From: Lacrimispora sphenoides JCM 1415
GTDB taxonomy: Bacteria > Bacillota > Clostridia > Lachnospirales > Lachnospiraceae
Length of the DNA stretch: 64,000 bases
Assembly: GCF_900105615.1 (NCBI RefSeq)
Contig: NZ_LT630003.1
Span: forward strand, 1,612,001-1,676,000
Reading direction: 5' to 3'
This document shows, piece after piece, positions 1 to 9,038 of this stretch. The notes below the pieces were generated by a model. That model saw nothing but the letters and a program-made list of their open reading frames with translations. It ran no database searches and had not been told where the DNA came from. Position 1 is the first letter of the stretch, and every line of letters starts with the position of its first letter. The position numbers were made by a program, and so were the translations under genes.

Positions 1-378
1 ATTGGAAATTGCAGAATGTGCGTCTGCGGTCCTCCATCGGCAGGGGAGCTTTTAAAGCATCACGAAAGGATTCGTGTAGCCACCAAATATCCGGCGATTG
101 CCAAGGACTATTTTTACAATAAAAAACATCAGACCGTTGAAATCATAAAGCTTAACGGCTCCATTGAGCTGGCGCCTATTGTAGGGCTTTCCGAGGTCAT
201 AGTGGATATTGTGGAAACAGGTGCCACTCTTAAGGAAAACGGACTTGCGGTATTGGAAGAAATCTGCCCCTTATCCGCCCGTATGGTGGTCAATCAGGTA
301 AGTATGAAACGGGAAAATGACAGGATCACAAAGCTGATCCATGATCTGCGTACCTTGCTGCAGGAGGAAAACCGATGA
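1..378 (+). CDS. hisG: ATP phosphoribosyltransferase, 3' part (partial)
   Basis: C-terminal part of HisG, the enzyme that joins ATP and PRPP in the first step of histidine synthesis. The reading frame is open from base 1, so the gene begins outside the window. The visible residues include the GNCRM segment and the RIRVATKYP motif that precedes the PRPP-binding part of the family; the E-T-G-A-T stretch further on is the PRPP loop (VETGATL). It ends without the extra C-terminal regulatory domain, so it is probably the short form, which normally needs a HisZ partner (not in this window). Its stop codon overlaps the start of hisD in an ATGA, which indicates translational coupling. Confidence 0.93.
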   Translation: MGNCRMCVCGPPSAGELLKHHERIRVATKYPAIAKDYFYNKKHQTVEIIKLNGSIELAPIVGLSEVIVDIVETGATLKENGLAVLEEICPLSARMVVNQVSMKRENDRITKLIHDLRTLLQEENR

Positions 379-1682
379 GAATTGTAAAGCTTAACGAAAC
401 TTCCAGACGAAATATTCTTGCTGATCTGTTAAAAAGAGATCCTAACAATTACGGCGCATATGCTGACACGGTCCAGGAAATCGTGGAAACGGTGAAACGG
501 GATGGAGATCAGGCAGTATTTGCCTATACAAAGGAATTTGATCAGGCGGAAATAAAGGCCGGAAACTTAAAGGTGACCGAACAGGAAATTGAGGAAGCTA
601 TGAAGGAAGTGGACCCGGAACTTATAGAGATCCTTAAAAAATCCATGAAAAATATCCGTCAGTTTCACGAAAAGCAAAGGCAGTACAGCTGGTTTGACAG
701 TAAGCCGGACGGTACCATTCTGGGCCAGAAGATCACACCTTTAGAAAGCGTGGGTGTTTATGTTCCAGGCGGAAAGGCGGCTTATCCATCTTCGGTCCTG
801 ATGAATATCATTCCGGCAGAAGTGGCAGGCGTGAGCCGCATTGCCATGGTGACTCCGCCAGGAAAGGATGGAAAGGTCAATCCTGTCACCTTAACGGCAG
901 CTCATCTGGCTGGTGTTACCGAAGTTTATAAGGTGGGCGGAGCACAGGCGGTAGCGGCCCTTGCCTTTGGTACGGAAACCATCCCTAAGGTCAACAAGAT
1001 CGTAGGGCCCGGGAATATATTTGTGGCATTGGCAAAAAAGGCAGTTTACGGGCATGTAAGCATTGACAGCATTGCCGGTCCAAGTGAGATTCTGGTGCTT
1101 GCAGATGAGAGCGCCAATCCCCGCTTTGTGGCGGCAGATTTATTGTCCCAGGCAGAACATGATGAGTTGGCTTCTGCTATTTTAGTAACTACCAGTATGG
1201 AGTTAGCTGAGAAGGTATCAGAGGAAATAGAGACTTTTACCCGGGAACTGTCCCGCAGAGAGATTATTGAAAAGTCCCTGGATAATTACGGCTATATTCT
1301 TGTGGCAGATACTATGAAGGAAGCCATCCATGCTGTCAATGAGATCGCTCCGGAGCATTTGGAGATCATCACCAAAAATCCTTTTGAGGACATGACCAGG
1401 ATTCATAATGCAGGTGCAATCTTTATTGGAGAGTACAGTTCTGAGCCTCTTGGAGACTATTTTGCCGGACCAAACCACGTGCTTCCTACCAATGGCACGG
1501 CGAAATTTTTCTCAGCTTTAAGTGTGGATGATTTTATAAAGAAATCAAGCATTATTTATTACTCAAAGGAAGCGTTGGAAGAGATCCATGAAGATATCGA
1601 AGCATTTGCCGAGGCAGAGCATTTAACCGCCCACGCCAATTCTGTGAAAGTACGCCTTTCCACGATAGCAATGTCCATGTAA
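375..1682 (+). CDS. hisD: Histidinol dehydrogenase
   Basis: Zinc enzyme that oxidises L-histidinol to L-histidine in two NAD-dependent steps, the last reactions of the pathway. The 435-residue length matches the family. Visible hallmarks are the VYVPGGKAAYPSSVLMN segment, the IAGPSEILV signature, SQAEHDE carrying zinc and catalytic residues, and the C-terminal PEHLE and GPNHVLPT motifs. The start overlaps the hisG stop by four bases. A structured palindromic stretch of about 170 bp separates it from hisB, the only wide gap inside this operon. Confidence 0.97.
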   Translation: MRIVKLNETSRRNILADLLKRDPNNYGAYADTVQEIVETVKRDGDQAVFAYTKEFDQAEIKAGNLKVTEQEIEEAMKEVDPELIEILKKSMKNIRQFHEKQRQYSWFDSKPDGTILGQKITPLESVGVYVPGGKAAYPSSVLMNIIPAEVAGVSRIAMVTPPGKDGKVNPVTLTAAHLAGVTEVYKVGGAQAVAALAFGTETIPKVNKIVGPGNIFVALAKKAVYGHVSIDSIAGPSEILVLADESANPRFVAADLLSQAEHDELASAILVTTSMELAEKVSEEIETFTRELSRREIIEKSLDNYGYILVADTMKEAIHAVNEIAPEHLEIITKNPFEDMTRIHNAGAIFIGEYSSEPLGDYFAGPNHVLPTNGTAKFFSALSVDDFIKKSSIIYYSKEALEEIHEDIEAFAEAEHLTAHANSVKVRLSTIAMSM

Positions 1683-1690
1683 GCAATGAG

Positions 1691-1818
1691 CAGTGCGGAA
1701 CAGGACGGAAGAAAAAGTTCGTCGTGCTTGCACGTAAGAAATTTTTCTTCCAGCCTGTTCCATAGGGCGAATGCCCGTGAGCTCGTAAAACCGCAGGTTT
1801 TACGAGCGCCACTGCGGA
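1691..1818. repeat. Nested palindromic intergenic element
   Basis: A compact, highly structured spacer between hisD and hisB. GGAACAGG (1697-1704) pairs with CCTGTTCC (1754-1761). Inside it GGAAGAAAAA (1707-1716) pairs with TTTTTCTTCC (1742-1751), and CGTGC pairs with GCACG at the tip (1723-1734). A second hairpin, GCTCGTAAAACC (1781-1792) with GGTTTTACGAGC (1796-1807), has a perfect 12-bp stem and a 3-base loop. CAGTG (1691-1695) can pair with CACTG (1810-1814), closing the whole unit. This looks like a REP- or MITE-like inserted palindrome or an RNA-processing structure. No T-run follows, so it is not an ordinary terminator. Confidence 0.75.
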
Positions 1819-1855
1819 GTCACCTAATTATAAACATGAAAGAAGGTTAAACAAA

Positions 1856-2443
1856 ATGGGACGAAGTGCAGAGATTTCCCGTGTAACCCGTGAGACAGAT
1901 ATCCGGCTGACCCTTGATATAGACGGCAGCGGAAAAGCTGACATCCATACGGGGATTGGATTTTTTGATCACATGTTAAACAGCTTTGCCCGTCATGGCT
2001 TTTTTGACTTAACCTTGTCGGTAAAAGGAGATCTTGAGGTAGATACCCACCATACTGTTGAAGATACGGGCATTGTACTGGGAACTGCCATCAAACAGGC
2101 CCTTGGTGATAAAAAATCCATCAGGCGTTACGGCAGCATGATCCTTCCTATGGATGAAACCTTGGTCCTCTGCGCCATTGACCTATCCGGCAGGCCGTAT
2201 TTAGGCTACGATGTTTTGCTTACCAGCGAACGGGTGGGGGAATTTGAGACAGAAATGCTGAAGGAATTTTTCTATGCTGTTTCATATGCTACTGAAATGA
2301 ACCTGCATATCAGAAAAATGGCAGGAGAGAATAACCACCATGTGATCGAGGGAGCCTTCAAAGCATTTGCAAAGGCCTTGGATGAGGCAACATCCCCTGA
2401 TCCAAGAATCACAGGGGTACTGTCTACAAAGGGAACATTATAA
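1856..2443 (+). CDS. hisB: Imidazoleglycerol-phosphate dehydratase
   Basis: Manganese-dependent dehydratase that converts imidazole glycerol phosphate to imidazole acetol phosphate. It is the monofunctional 195-residue form with no phosphatase domain. The metal-binding histidine motifs are visible: GFFDHML near residue 36, DTHHTVEDTGI near residue 64, and AGENNHHVIEG near residue 160. The start follows AGAAGG. It lies in the histidine operon, 12 bp upstream of hisA. Confidence 0.97.
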   Translation: MGRSAEISRVTRETDIRLTLDIDGSGKADIHTGIGFFDHMLNSFARHGFFDLTLSVKGDLEVDTHHTVEDTGIVLGTAIKQALGDKKSIRRYGSMILPMDETLVLCAIDLSGRPYLGYDVLLTSERVGEFETEMLKEFFYAVSYATEMNLHIRKMAGENNHHVIEGAFKAFAKALDEATSPDPRITGVLSTKGTL

Positions 2444-2455
2444 AGGAGAATCCAT

Positions 2456-3196
2456 ATGCAGCTTTATCCAGCAATTGACTTAAAAGACGGGCAGTGCGTC
2501 CGTTTAAAACAGGGAGAATTTAAGGAGATCACCGTATATTCCCAAAAGCCGGAGGAGGTAGCTGCCCTCTGGCAGTCCCAGGGCGCCACATTTCTTCATT
2601 TGGTAGATTTAGATGGGGCTTTGGCCGGTCGTTCTGTTAATGAAAAGGTAATCAAAAAAATAGCGGATACCGTTTCCGTGCCAATCGAAATAGGCGGCGG
2701 CATCCGAAGCGAAGAGGCAATCGAATCCATGCTTTCTCTGGGAGCAGCCAGGGTAATCATCGGGACGAAGGCCGTCGAGAATCCGGAATTTATCCGGGAT
2801 ATGGTGAAAAAGTTCGGGCAGGACCGTATTGTGGCAGGCGTTGACGCTAAGGATGGTATGGTAGCGGTGGAAGGCTGGGAAAAGATCAGCGGAATCACCG
2901 CATCAGAGCTTTGCAACAGGATGAAAGAATATGGTGTCCGCCATATCGTTTATACCGATATATCCAGGGATGGGATGCTGACAGGCCCCAATGTGGAGTA
3001 TACGAAAAAGCTGACGGAAGAAACCGGAATGGATATCATTGCGTCCGGCGGAATGTCTTCCATGGAAGATTTAAGGCAGCTTTATCATGCAGGTGTCCGC
3101 GGTGCCATCATAGGGAAGGCGTTGTATGAAAAGCGGATCGATTTAAAGGAAGCCATTGAAGCCTTTGAAAAGCAGGATCATCAGGGGAGGATATGA
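2456..3196 (+). CDS. hisA: ProFAR isomerase (1-(5-phosphoribosyl)-5-amino-imidazolecarboxamide isomerase)
   Basis: TIM-barrel sugar isomerase of the histidine pathway that acts on ProFAR. The 246-residue length is normal. The two catalytic aspartates of the family sit in [15 protein letters not shown] at the N terminus and in [10 protein letters not shown] in the second half; phosphate-binding loops are GGGIR and ASGGM. The start follows AAAGGAG. In most related operons hisH and hisF flank this gene. Here hisIE follows directly with overlapping ends and no hisH or hisF is present. Confidence 0.97.
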   Translation: MQLYPAIDLKDGQCVRLKQGEFKEITVYSQKPEEVAALWQSQGATFLHLVDLDGALAGRSVNEKVIKKIADTVSVPIEIGGGIRSEEAIESMLSLGAARVIIGTKAVENPEFIRDMVKKFGQDRIVAGVDAKDGMVAVEGWEKISGITASELCNRMKEYGVRHIVYTDISRDGMLTGPNVEYTKKLTEETGMDIIASGGMSSMEDLRQLYHAGVRGAIIGKALYEKRIDLKEAIEAFEKQDHQGRI

Positions 3197-3198
3197 TG

Positions 3199-4482
3199 AT
3201 GGAGTATAAAAAACTAATTGCAGGTTTTGGAATCCGGGAGGGGAAGGCAGTAAGGCTTGATGATCAAAAGGCGTGCTATGGAGAAAATCTTTTGACGCTG
3301 GCATGTTTTTTCGGTGACAGCGGAGCAGATGAGCTCTTTCTACATGATCTGTCTGAATCAGAGGAAGATCATGAACGTACAATCGGCCTTATGAAGGAAA
3401 TTGCAAGGCTGTCAGATATTCCTGTGATTTTAGGGGGAAGAGTCAGGCGGCTGGAAGATGTGAAGAAATACCTTTACGCAGGAGCAAAAGCAGCATTTCT
3501 TGACGTAAGCCTTGATGAAAATGTGGATTTGATGAAAGAGGCGGCAGACAGGTTCGGAGATGATAAGATTTATGCTTATCTTCCGGACTGTTCGTATTTG
3601 GAGCGGACTAAGGAATACGCCCAGTTGGGTGCTTCCGTCATGATTCTGGGGGATAAAGTCACAGAAGAAAAACTCCAGGCTGTTTCAGCCTGTGAAGAGG
3701 CCTTTTTGATCACCAGCTGCGGGGAAGATGCAGATCTCTTTGCTTATGCCCTTGGAGTGGAAAATGTGGAAGGCATGGTGGGAAGCTTTGACGGGGAAGT
3801 GAACTGCATGGATTTGAAGCAGGATTTAAAAGCCCTTGGAATCGGAGTAGATACCTTTGAAAGCCCGGTAAGCTTTGACCAGTTTAAGCTGGGCGATGAT
3901 GGCCTCATTCCAGTAATCACCCAGGATTACAGGACAGGAGAAGTGCTCATGCTGGCCTATATGAACGAAGAGGCCTTTCACGAAACGCTAAAGACAGGAT
4001 GCATGACCTATTACAGCAGAAGCCGTAAAAACCTCTGGCGGAAGGGAGAAACCTCCGGCCACTTTCAGTATGTGAAGTCCCTGGACATAGATTGCGACAA
4101 TGATACGCTGTTAGCAAAAGTGAACCAGATCGGTGCTGCCTGCCATACAGGGGCGAGAAGCTGCTTTTATCAGAATCTGGTAAAAAAAGAGTATCAGGAG
4201 AGCAATCCCTTAAAGGTATTTGAAGAGGTATTTAATGTAATCCTTGACAGAAAGACAAATCCAAAGGAAGGTTCCTATACCAATTATTTATTTGACAAAG
4301 GTCTTGACAAGATATTAAAAAAGCTGGGAGAAGAGTCAACGGAAATTGTTATAGCAGCTAAAAATCCAAATCCGGAGGAAGTAAAATACGAAATTTCAGA
4401 TTTTCTTTATCATATGATGGTGCTCATGGCTTATAAAGGAGTATCCTGGGAAGATATTACCAGAGAACTGTCCAATCGATAA
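3199..4482 (+). CDS. hisIE: HisIE bifunctional enzyme with a degenerate HisF-like N-terminal barrel
   Basis: Three-part protein. Residues 1 to about 215 align by eye with the HisF (cyclase) TIM barrel, from ACLDVKDGR-like AGFGIREGK to the final [12 protein letters not shown]. The first catalytic Asp is replaced by Gly and the second DRDG motif is missing, so this part is probably inactive. Residues about 225-325 are PRA-cyclohydrolase (His[32 protein letters not shown]). Residues about 335-427 are PRA-PH (His[14 protein letters not shown]). Three ATGs stand in a row (3193, 3196, 3199). The SD GGGGAGG ends at 3190, which favours 3196 or 3199; 3199 is used here. Confidence 0.9.
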   Translation: MEYKKLIAGFGIREGKAVRLDDQKACYGENLLTLACFFGDSGADELFLHDLSESEEDHERTIGLMKEIARLSDIPVILGGRVRRLEDVKKYLYAGAKAAFLDVSLDENVDLMKEAADRFGDDKIYAYLPDCSYLERTKEYAQLGASVMILGDKVTEEKLQAVSACEEAFLITSCGEDADLFAYALGVENVEGMVGSFDGEVNCMDLKQDLKALGIGVDTFESPVSFDQFKLGDDGLIPVITQDYRTGEVLMLAYMNEEAFHETLKTGCMTYYSRSRKNLWRKGETSGHFQYVKSLDIDCDNDTLLAKVNQIGAACHTGARSCFYQNLVKKEYQESNPLKVFEEVFNVILDRKTNPKEGSYTNYLFDKGLDKILKKLGEESTEIVIAAKNPNPEEVKYEISDFLYHMMVLMAYKGVSWEDITRELSNR

Positions 4483-4492
4483 ACTTTATAAA

Positions 4493-4529
4493 AACGCTGG
4501 GAAGGCTGCTTGCTTTTCCGGTGTTTTTT
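4493..4529 (+). terminator. Rho-independent terminator of the his operon
   Basis: AACGCTGG (4493-4500) pairs, with two G-T pairs, with CCGGTGTT (4518-4525) and is followed by a T-run. It lies just after hisIE and before a new promoter. Confidence 0.7.
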
Positions 4530-4544
4530 GTGTACATAGAGCCA

Positions 4545-4573
4545 TGGACAGCCTGATTGTTCCATGGTATAAT
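4545..4573 (+). promoter_or_regulatory. Sigma-A type promoter for the following membrane protein gene
   Basis: TGGACA (4545-4550), 17-base spacer, TATAAT (4568-4573) preceded by a TG extension. Transcription should start near 4580, downstream of the ATG at 4557, so the gene cannot start at that upstream ATG. Confidence 0.75.
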
Positions 4574-4604
4574 AAAAAAATGGAAATTATGGGAGGCTAT
4601 GGGT

Positions 4605-6098
4605 ATGAAAGAACAGATGTCTGGCAGGATGAAACGGATGACACGGATTTACAACTGGGTGTTACCGGTTATTTTCCTGTATATCACCGCCGTTTCCTTT
4701 TTTGGTGCAGGAATGGGCATGAAGCTTTTGGGAAATACGAAGCCTGGTGTGGAACCGATGGAGTTTCATGTATATGATGGCGCAGATATTTACAGCAGCT
4801 TAAAGGCCCATATGATGACATGGGAGTTTGCGTCGGATTTTAAAGAAACCAATCATTATTACTTTGCTTACGATGAAAACCTGCTTCCTTATATTGTACA
4901 GGTCCATGGGGACCTGCCGGAGGAATATTTACAGATTCAATCCTATTTGTACGATGAGTCCGGGGAAGCACCGGAACCAGCGGTATTTTACGGAATGTCG
5001 TCGCACATTGAGGCTGATATCCGGGAGTATGCCATGGAAAGCTACAATGAGATGTGGGGAGAGAAACTTGTAACGGAGGATAATTTTTCGGATTATTTCG
5101 GAGAATACTATCTGGATACCACCAGAAAGCCGGCCTCCAATGCTTCGGAAACAATTTCTCTGATTTTTTCATACGGATTTCTGGCCGCCCTGGCAGGGAC
5201 TCTGCTTTTGGTATGGAAGCTTAACAGCCGGAGGTTTAAGATAAGCCGTACAACCTTAAAGGCATGGACGGGAGAAAGACTGCTTGCATTAGACAGACAG
5301 CTTAATGGGGCCAGTACCTCCTCCTATGAAAAAGAACAGCTTTACCTGACCAATGATTATATCATTGCCAATGCAGAAGGATTTGATATCATCCCATATG
5401 AGGCTGTTGTGCGGATTTATGATACCTCCTATGCAACTGGAAAAAGGCTTATGGTTGAAACGAAGGATCAGAAATACCATACCCTTGCTATGGGGGGAAG
5501 AAAGAACAAAGATGGATTCCAGGAACTCATCAACCAGGTGAAAAGGAAAATTGAGGATAAAAAAGAGGATTTACCGGAAAATATTCTGACCGGGGAATCC
5601 CACAAGTATCCTGAAAATGTGGATCCAGAAGCGATTCTTCAGGTATCCGCCTCCCTTGAGCAAAAGCCTTCCAATCCTTTCTTTGGCGTAATCGGGGCGC
5701 TGTTTGCCTCTCTTATAGGAGTGGGACTTTGGGTGCTCATCGGTCAGGTGGGATTTGTTGCCGGAATAGCCGGATTTGTTATGCTGAAGCTCGCCTTAAG
5801 CGGCTATCAGAAGCTTGGAGGTTCGCTGGATAAAAAGGGGGCCGTCATTTGTCTTATCATAACAGCCGGAATGATCACCGGAGCCAATCTTCTGGATTAT
5901 GCAGTATCCATGACAAGGGGATACTTCCAGTATGAAGCCAGCTTTGAAACCTTAACCTATGTTTTCTCCAACTTTGGAAAACTGATGTCCGATATGGATA
6001 TGTGGAGAGGATTCATCATTGACCTTGCCATTGGCTATGGTCTGTCCATATGGTCCGCGGCAGGAGCTATAAAAGCCATTTTAAATATGGAAAAATAA
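4605..6098 (+). CDS. Multi-pass membrane protein of unknown function
   Basis: No family recognised. From the N terminus: one hydrophobic segment (residues about 15-40, [15 protein letters not shown]), a polar domain of roughly 130 residues that should lie outside the membrane, a second segment ([15 protein letters not shown]), a polar domain of about 150 residues that looks like a small beta-rich cytoplasmic module, then several more hydrophobic segments at the C terminus. The start is set at 4605 because GGGAGG at 4591-4596 gives good spacing and the promoter overlaps the upstream ATG; 4599 is an alternative. pepT follows 26 bp later and may be cotranscribed. Confidence 0.75.
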   Translation: MKEQMSGRMKRMTRIYNWVLPVIFLYITAVSFFGAGMGMKLLGNTKPGVEPMEFHVYDGADIYSSLKAHMMTWEFASDFKETNHYYFAYDENLLPYIVQVHGDLPEEYLQIQSYLYDESGEAPEPAVFYGMSSHIEADIREYAMESYNEMWGEKLVTEDNFSDYFGEYYLDTTRKPASNASETISLIFSYGFLAALAGTLLLVWKLNSRRFKISRTTLKAWTGERLLALDRQLNGASTSSYEKEQLYLTNDYIIANAEGFDIIPYEAVVRIYDTSYATGKRLMVETKDQKYHTLAMGGRKNKDGFQELINQVKRKIEDKKEDLPENILTGESHKYPENVDPEAILQVSASLEQKPSNPFFGVIGALFASLIGVGLWVLIGQVGFVAGIAGFVMLKLALSGYQKLGGSLDKKGAVICLIITAGMITGANLLDYAVSMTRGYFQYEASFETLTYVFSNFGKLMSDMDMWRGFIIDLAIGYGLSIWSAAGAIKAILNMEK

Positions 6099-6124
6099 AT
6101 TTTAGAAAAAGAGGCGATTTGATT

Positions 6125-7351
6125 ATGTCACAAGTATTAGAAAATTTTTTAAAGTATATATCCTTTGACACGCAGTCGAAGGAGGATATGGAATCAGTTC
6201 CAAGTACGGAAAAGCAGCGGGTATTAGCCAGAGAACTGGCAGCCCAGCTTCAGGCCATGAAGGCGGAGCATGTGATGGTGGATGAGCATAGCTACGTTTA
6301 TGCTACCATACCTGCCACCATGGAAAAGCCTGTTCCGGTGCTTGGCTTTATTGCCCATATGGATACCGCTCCTTCATATTCCGGAACGGGAGTGAAGCCG
6401 CAGATCGTGAAAAATTATGACGGCAGTGATATTCTGATGAATAAAGAAACCGGACTGGTCATGAAAGCAAGCGATTTTCCGGATCTATTAAAGTACAAGG
6501 GACAGGATATCATTACAACGGATGGAACCACCCTGTTGGGTGCGGATGACAAAGCCGGAGTTGCCGAGATCATGGCTATGGCGGAGTATCTTTTATCCCA
6601 TCCGGAGATTCCCCATGGAACCATCCGCATTGGCTTTACACCGGATGAAGAGGTTGGAAGAGGCGCAGATTTCTTTGATGTAAAGGGCTTTGGCGCAGAT
6701 GTGGCTTATACCGTAGACGGCGGTGGCTTAGGAGAGCTGGAGTATGAGAATTTCAATGCAGCTTCCGCAAAGGTCCGGGTGCACGGCTCCAGTATCCACC
6801 CAGGATCTTCCAAGGGAAGAATGAGGAATGCCCTGCTTATGGCTATGGAGTTCCACAACATGCTTCCAGCTGCTGAAAATCCTATGTATACGGAAGGATA
6901 TGAGGGGTTTTTCCATTTGGATTCTATGAGCGGAACGGTGGAAGAAGCCCGTATGGATTATATTATCAGGGATCATAACAAAGAAAGATTTGAAGAGAAA
7001 AAGATATTTATGGAGAGGGTGGCGGAATATCTCAACAGCCGCTATTATGCAGGAACCGTGGAACTTACTTTAAAGGACAGTTACTATAACATGAAGGAAA
7101 AGATCCAGCCTCACATGTACCTGATCGATATAGCAAAGACTTCCATGGAGGAAATCGGAATAGAACCTCTGGTAACTCCCATCCGCGGAGGTACGGACGG
7201 AGCCCGTTTGTCTTATGAAGGGCTTCCTTGTCCAAACCTGTGCACCGGAGGCTACAACTACCATGGAAAGTTTGAGTTCATTCCTGTTCAGTCCATGGAG
7301 AAAGTGGTAGAATTGCTTCTTAAAATCGTAGAGAAGTTTGCAGAAAGATAA
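6125..7351 (+). CDS. pepT: Peptidase T (tripeptide aminopeptidase)
   Basis: Cytoplasmic M20 zinc aminopeptidase that removes the N-terminal residue from tripeptides. Length (408 residues) is that of PepT. Metal-binding motifs seen: [10 protein letters not shown] (His-x-Asp), GADDKAG (bridging Asp), [10 protein letters not shown] (catalytic Glu pair), YTVDGGG, and the C-terminal [11 protein letters not shown] and [11 protein letters not shown]. The start at 6125 follows AAAGAGG and removes 25 residues of upstream overlap with the preceding gene. Confidence 0.95.
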   Translation: MSQVLENFLKYISFDTQSKEDMESVPSTEKQRVLARELAAQLQAMKAEHVMVDEHSYVYATIPATMEKPVPVLGFIAHMDTAPSYSGTGVKPQIVKNYDGSDILMNKETGLVMKASDFPDLLKYKGQDIITTDGTTLLGADDKAGVAEIMAMAEYLLSHPEIPHGTIRIGFTPDEEVGRGADFFDVKGFGADVAYTVDGGGLGELEYENFNAASAKVRVHGSSIHPGSSKGRMRNALLMAMEFHNMLPAAENPMYTEGYEGFFHLDSMSGTVEEARMDYIIRDHNKERFEEKKIFMERVAEYLNSRYYAGTVELTLKDSYYNMKEKIQPHMYLIDIAKTSMEEIGIEPLVTPIRGGTDGARLSYEGLPCPNLCTGGYNYHGKFEFIPVQSMEKVVELLLKIVEKFAER

Positions 7352-7398
7352 TATGCAGAGGGAATAGTACTCTGCAATTCAGATTAAAAAAGCAGCTA

Positions 7399-7446
7399 TT
7401 GATAAAGTAGAATTCTACTCATATACCATTGGTAGAATTCTACTTT
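7399..7446 (+). promoter_or_regulatory. marR promoter with paired palindromic operators
   Basis: TTGATA (7399-7404), 17-base spacer, TATACC (7422-7427). The perfect 12-bp palindrome GTAGAATTCTAC occurs at 7407-7418, inside the spacer, and again at 7432-7443, over the start region. Flanking bases extend this to a 15-bp inverted repeat (7404-7418 and 7432-7446). The placement fits autorepression by the MarR protein encoded just downstream. Confidence 0.75.
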
Positions 7447-7465
7447 GATTTTTGGAGGTGATTTT

Positions 7466-7954
7466 ATGCTTTCAACTTTAAGTAAACCAAGTGCTGATTT
7501 TTATATCCAGAGTATTGCGCTGTCTTTGCGCTATATGAACGATCAAAAGTTAGAGGAATTTGGCATAACGAACCAGCAGGCCCGGCTGTTAGGTGGAATC
7601 AGCAGTAGTCTTTACGATGGAGCTAATATCAGCCGCAAGTTTTTGGAGGATATGATGCAGCTTAAAGGCCCCTCTGTGACCAGTTTACTAAATGGCTTAG
7701 AGAAGAATGGTTTTATAATTCGCTATAGCCGTGAAGATGATGGCCGTGCAATGAATATCAAAGTTACTGAAAAAGGTGATAAGGTTTTAGAAGCACTGCG
7801 TGACATATTTAAAAGCACAGAACAGCAGCTGCATAGCGGTATGACGCCTGCAGAGCAGGAACAATTTCTGATGTTACTCCAAAAAGCTCATGATAACCTT
7901 TCGAGGAATAAGCATTCAGGAAATACAATACCGGTAGATGCAGGGAAGGGGTAA
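7466..7954 (+). CDS. MarR-family transcriptional regulator
   Basis: 162-residue winged-helix regulator. The DNA-binding part is visible as SRKFLEDMMQLKGPSVTSLLNGLEKNGFI followed by the wing YSREDDGRAMNIKVTEKG, the MarR signature. Helices on both sides should form the dimer interface. The start at 7466 is set by GGAGGTG at 7454-7460. Two perfect palindromes in its own promoter are probable operators. A degenerate copy, GTAGGGTTCTAC, lies downstream at 8043-8054. No transporter or enzyme target adjoins it, so the ligand is unknown. Confidence 0.88.
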   Translation: MLSTLSKPSADFYIQSIALSLRYMNDQKLEEFGITNQQARLLGGISSSLYDGANISRKFLEDMMQLKGPSVTSLLNGLEKNGFIIRYSREDDGRAMNIKVTEKGDKVLEALRDIFKSTEQQLHSGMTPAEQEQFLMLLQKAHDNLSRNKHSGNTIPVDAGKG

Positions 7955-7978
7955 GCAGGCACATTGAGTGGTAGAAAA

Positions 7979-8005
7979 CGAAGATGTTGCTTGCTATTAT
8001 CTTCG
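7979..8005 (+). terminator. Possible terminator after marR
   Basis: CGAAGAT (7979-7985) and ATCTTCG (7999-8005) form a 7-bp stem, followed only by a short T-containing tail. Weak. Confidence 0.35.
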
Positions 8006-8042
8006 GTGTTTATGGAGTTCTATATATTTTTTAATCTATTAT

Positions 8043-8054
8043 GTAGGGTTCTAC
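8043..8054. promoter_or_regulatory. Degenerate third MarR-type operator
   Basis: GTAGGGTTCTAC matches the GTAGAATTCTAC palindrome at 10 of 12 positions and lies in the non-coding stretch after marR. It could mark a second regulated transcript, but no clear promoter or gene begins here. Confidence 0.35.
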
Positions 8055-8127
8055 ATATATATAAGACCAGGCTAGGAAATTATCTAAAAATTGGTTAATT
8101 GTTCATGAGATGAAGAACGGTAGGGTA

Positions 8128-8270
8128 ATAGGAATGACAACATCAGCACCTGCAGCTTGTACATCTTCACATCTTACGGCATCATGAATCTCCAATCCTA
8201 TATCATCGCCAACCTGGATGCTCATTGTTGAGGCCGGAAAACAGAGAATGTCATTTATATATGATAACTA
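8128..8270 (-). pseudogene. Possible gene relic (3' fragment)
   Basis: The 350 bp between marR and the DUF3788 gene hold no complete gene. On the minus strand an open stretch from about 8270 down to a stop near 8107 encodes a protein-like segment (FPASTMSIQVGDDIGLEIHD, then DAVRCEDVQAAGADVVIPI) with no start codon or ribosome binding site. It reads like the C-terminal fragment of a decayed enzyme gene. I cannot name the family. Confidence 0.3.
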
Positions 8271-8406
8271 ATGTGGTAAAATAGTGGTATATTATGGAAG
8301 AAAGATTGAATTTACATATTTGTAGGTATGGTTTTTGGACAGGGAGAAAATAGCAAAGGAATGTGAGTAATTATTTAAGAAGCTTTGAATATGGCTGGAG
8401 GGATTG

Positions 8407-8862
8407 GTGAAGAAAATGTATGAAAGAATGATGGATAAAAGTGCTCAGCCGGAAATAAACGACATTGAACAGCACATCGGATTGAACGGCTGTAAATTCT
8501 TACAGATCTTAGAAGACGCATTAAAGAAACGGTATGATTTAAAACGTGAAATACGTTTTCCATTTGGCAATAATTACGGTTGGGGGTACAAATACTCCCA
8601 TAAAACAAAGCACCTCTGCTATACTTTTTTTGAGAAAGATGCAATTACAATTACCTTGCAAATAGGCGATAAAGAAGTGCAGTTGCTCAATCAGGTACTA
8701 TCTACGCTTTCATCAAAAACGCAGTCCCTTTGGGAGAACCGCTATCCTTGCGGTAACAATGGCGGCTGGGTGCATGTCAGGATACTCTCGGAAGATGATT
8801 TAGATGATGCGATAAAGCTGGTTGAAATAAGAAAGAAACCTCGTATTGTACAAGAAAAATAA
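8407..8862 (+). CDS. DUF3788 family protein
   Basis: Small soluble protein of about 150 residues resembling the DUF3788 family, function unknown. Visible pattern: an N-terminal YERMMDKSAQPEINDIEQ, a central REIRFPFGNNYGWGYKYSHKTKHLCYTFFEKD with aromatic residues typical of the family, and a C-terminal CGNNGGWVHVRI followed by an acidic helix. GGAGGG at 8397-8402 favours the GTG at 8407; ATG at 8416 and TTG at 8404 are alternatives. It stands alone between two non-coding stretches. Confidence 0.7.
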   Translation: MKKMYERMMDKSAQPEINDIEQHIGLNGCKFLQILEDALKKRYDLKREIRFPFGNNYGWGYKYSHKTKHLCYTFFEKDAITITLQIGDKEVQLLNQVLSTLSSKTQSLWENRYPCGNNGGWVHVRILSEDDLDDAIKLVEIRKKPRIVQEK

Positions 8863-8943
8863 AAGATATAAATAATATAGACAATATATAATCAAAGCGA
8901 TACCTTGCAGCTATGAGTTGGACTCTGGCTCCTCAGGATCGTA

Positions 8944-8989
8944 TTTAACCTATCAAGTAGTGAAGCGGATTGCGAATATCCGATTGACT
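8944..8989. repeat. 46-base dispersed repeat, copy 1
   Basis: Shares about 38 of 46 bases with 18908-18953, including an identical GGATTGCGAATATCCGA. GGAT and ATCC around TGCGAAT can form a short hairpin. Both copies lie just after a gene, on the same strand. Confidence 0.6.
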
Positions 8990-9038
8990 GATATGGTTTC
9001 ATACTTTAAAAGCTAGTAGAAAGGATGGAATAAGAACT

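Noticed and set aside
8944..8989. 46-base repeat considered as the end of an IS605-type guide RNA
   Set aside because: No tnpA or tnpB gene or remnant is visible near either copy, so the identification could not be supported.
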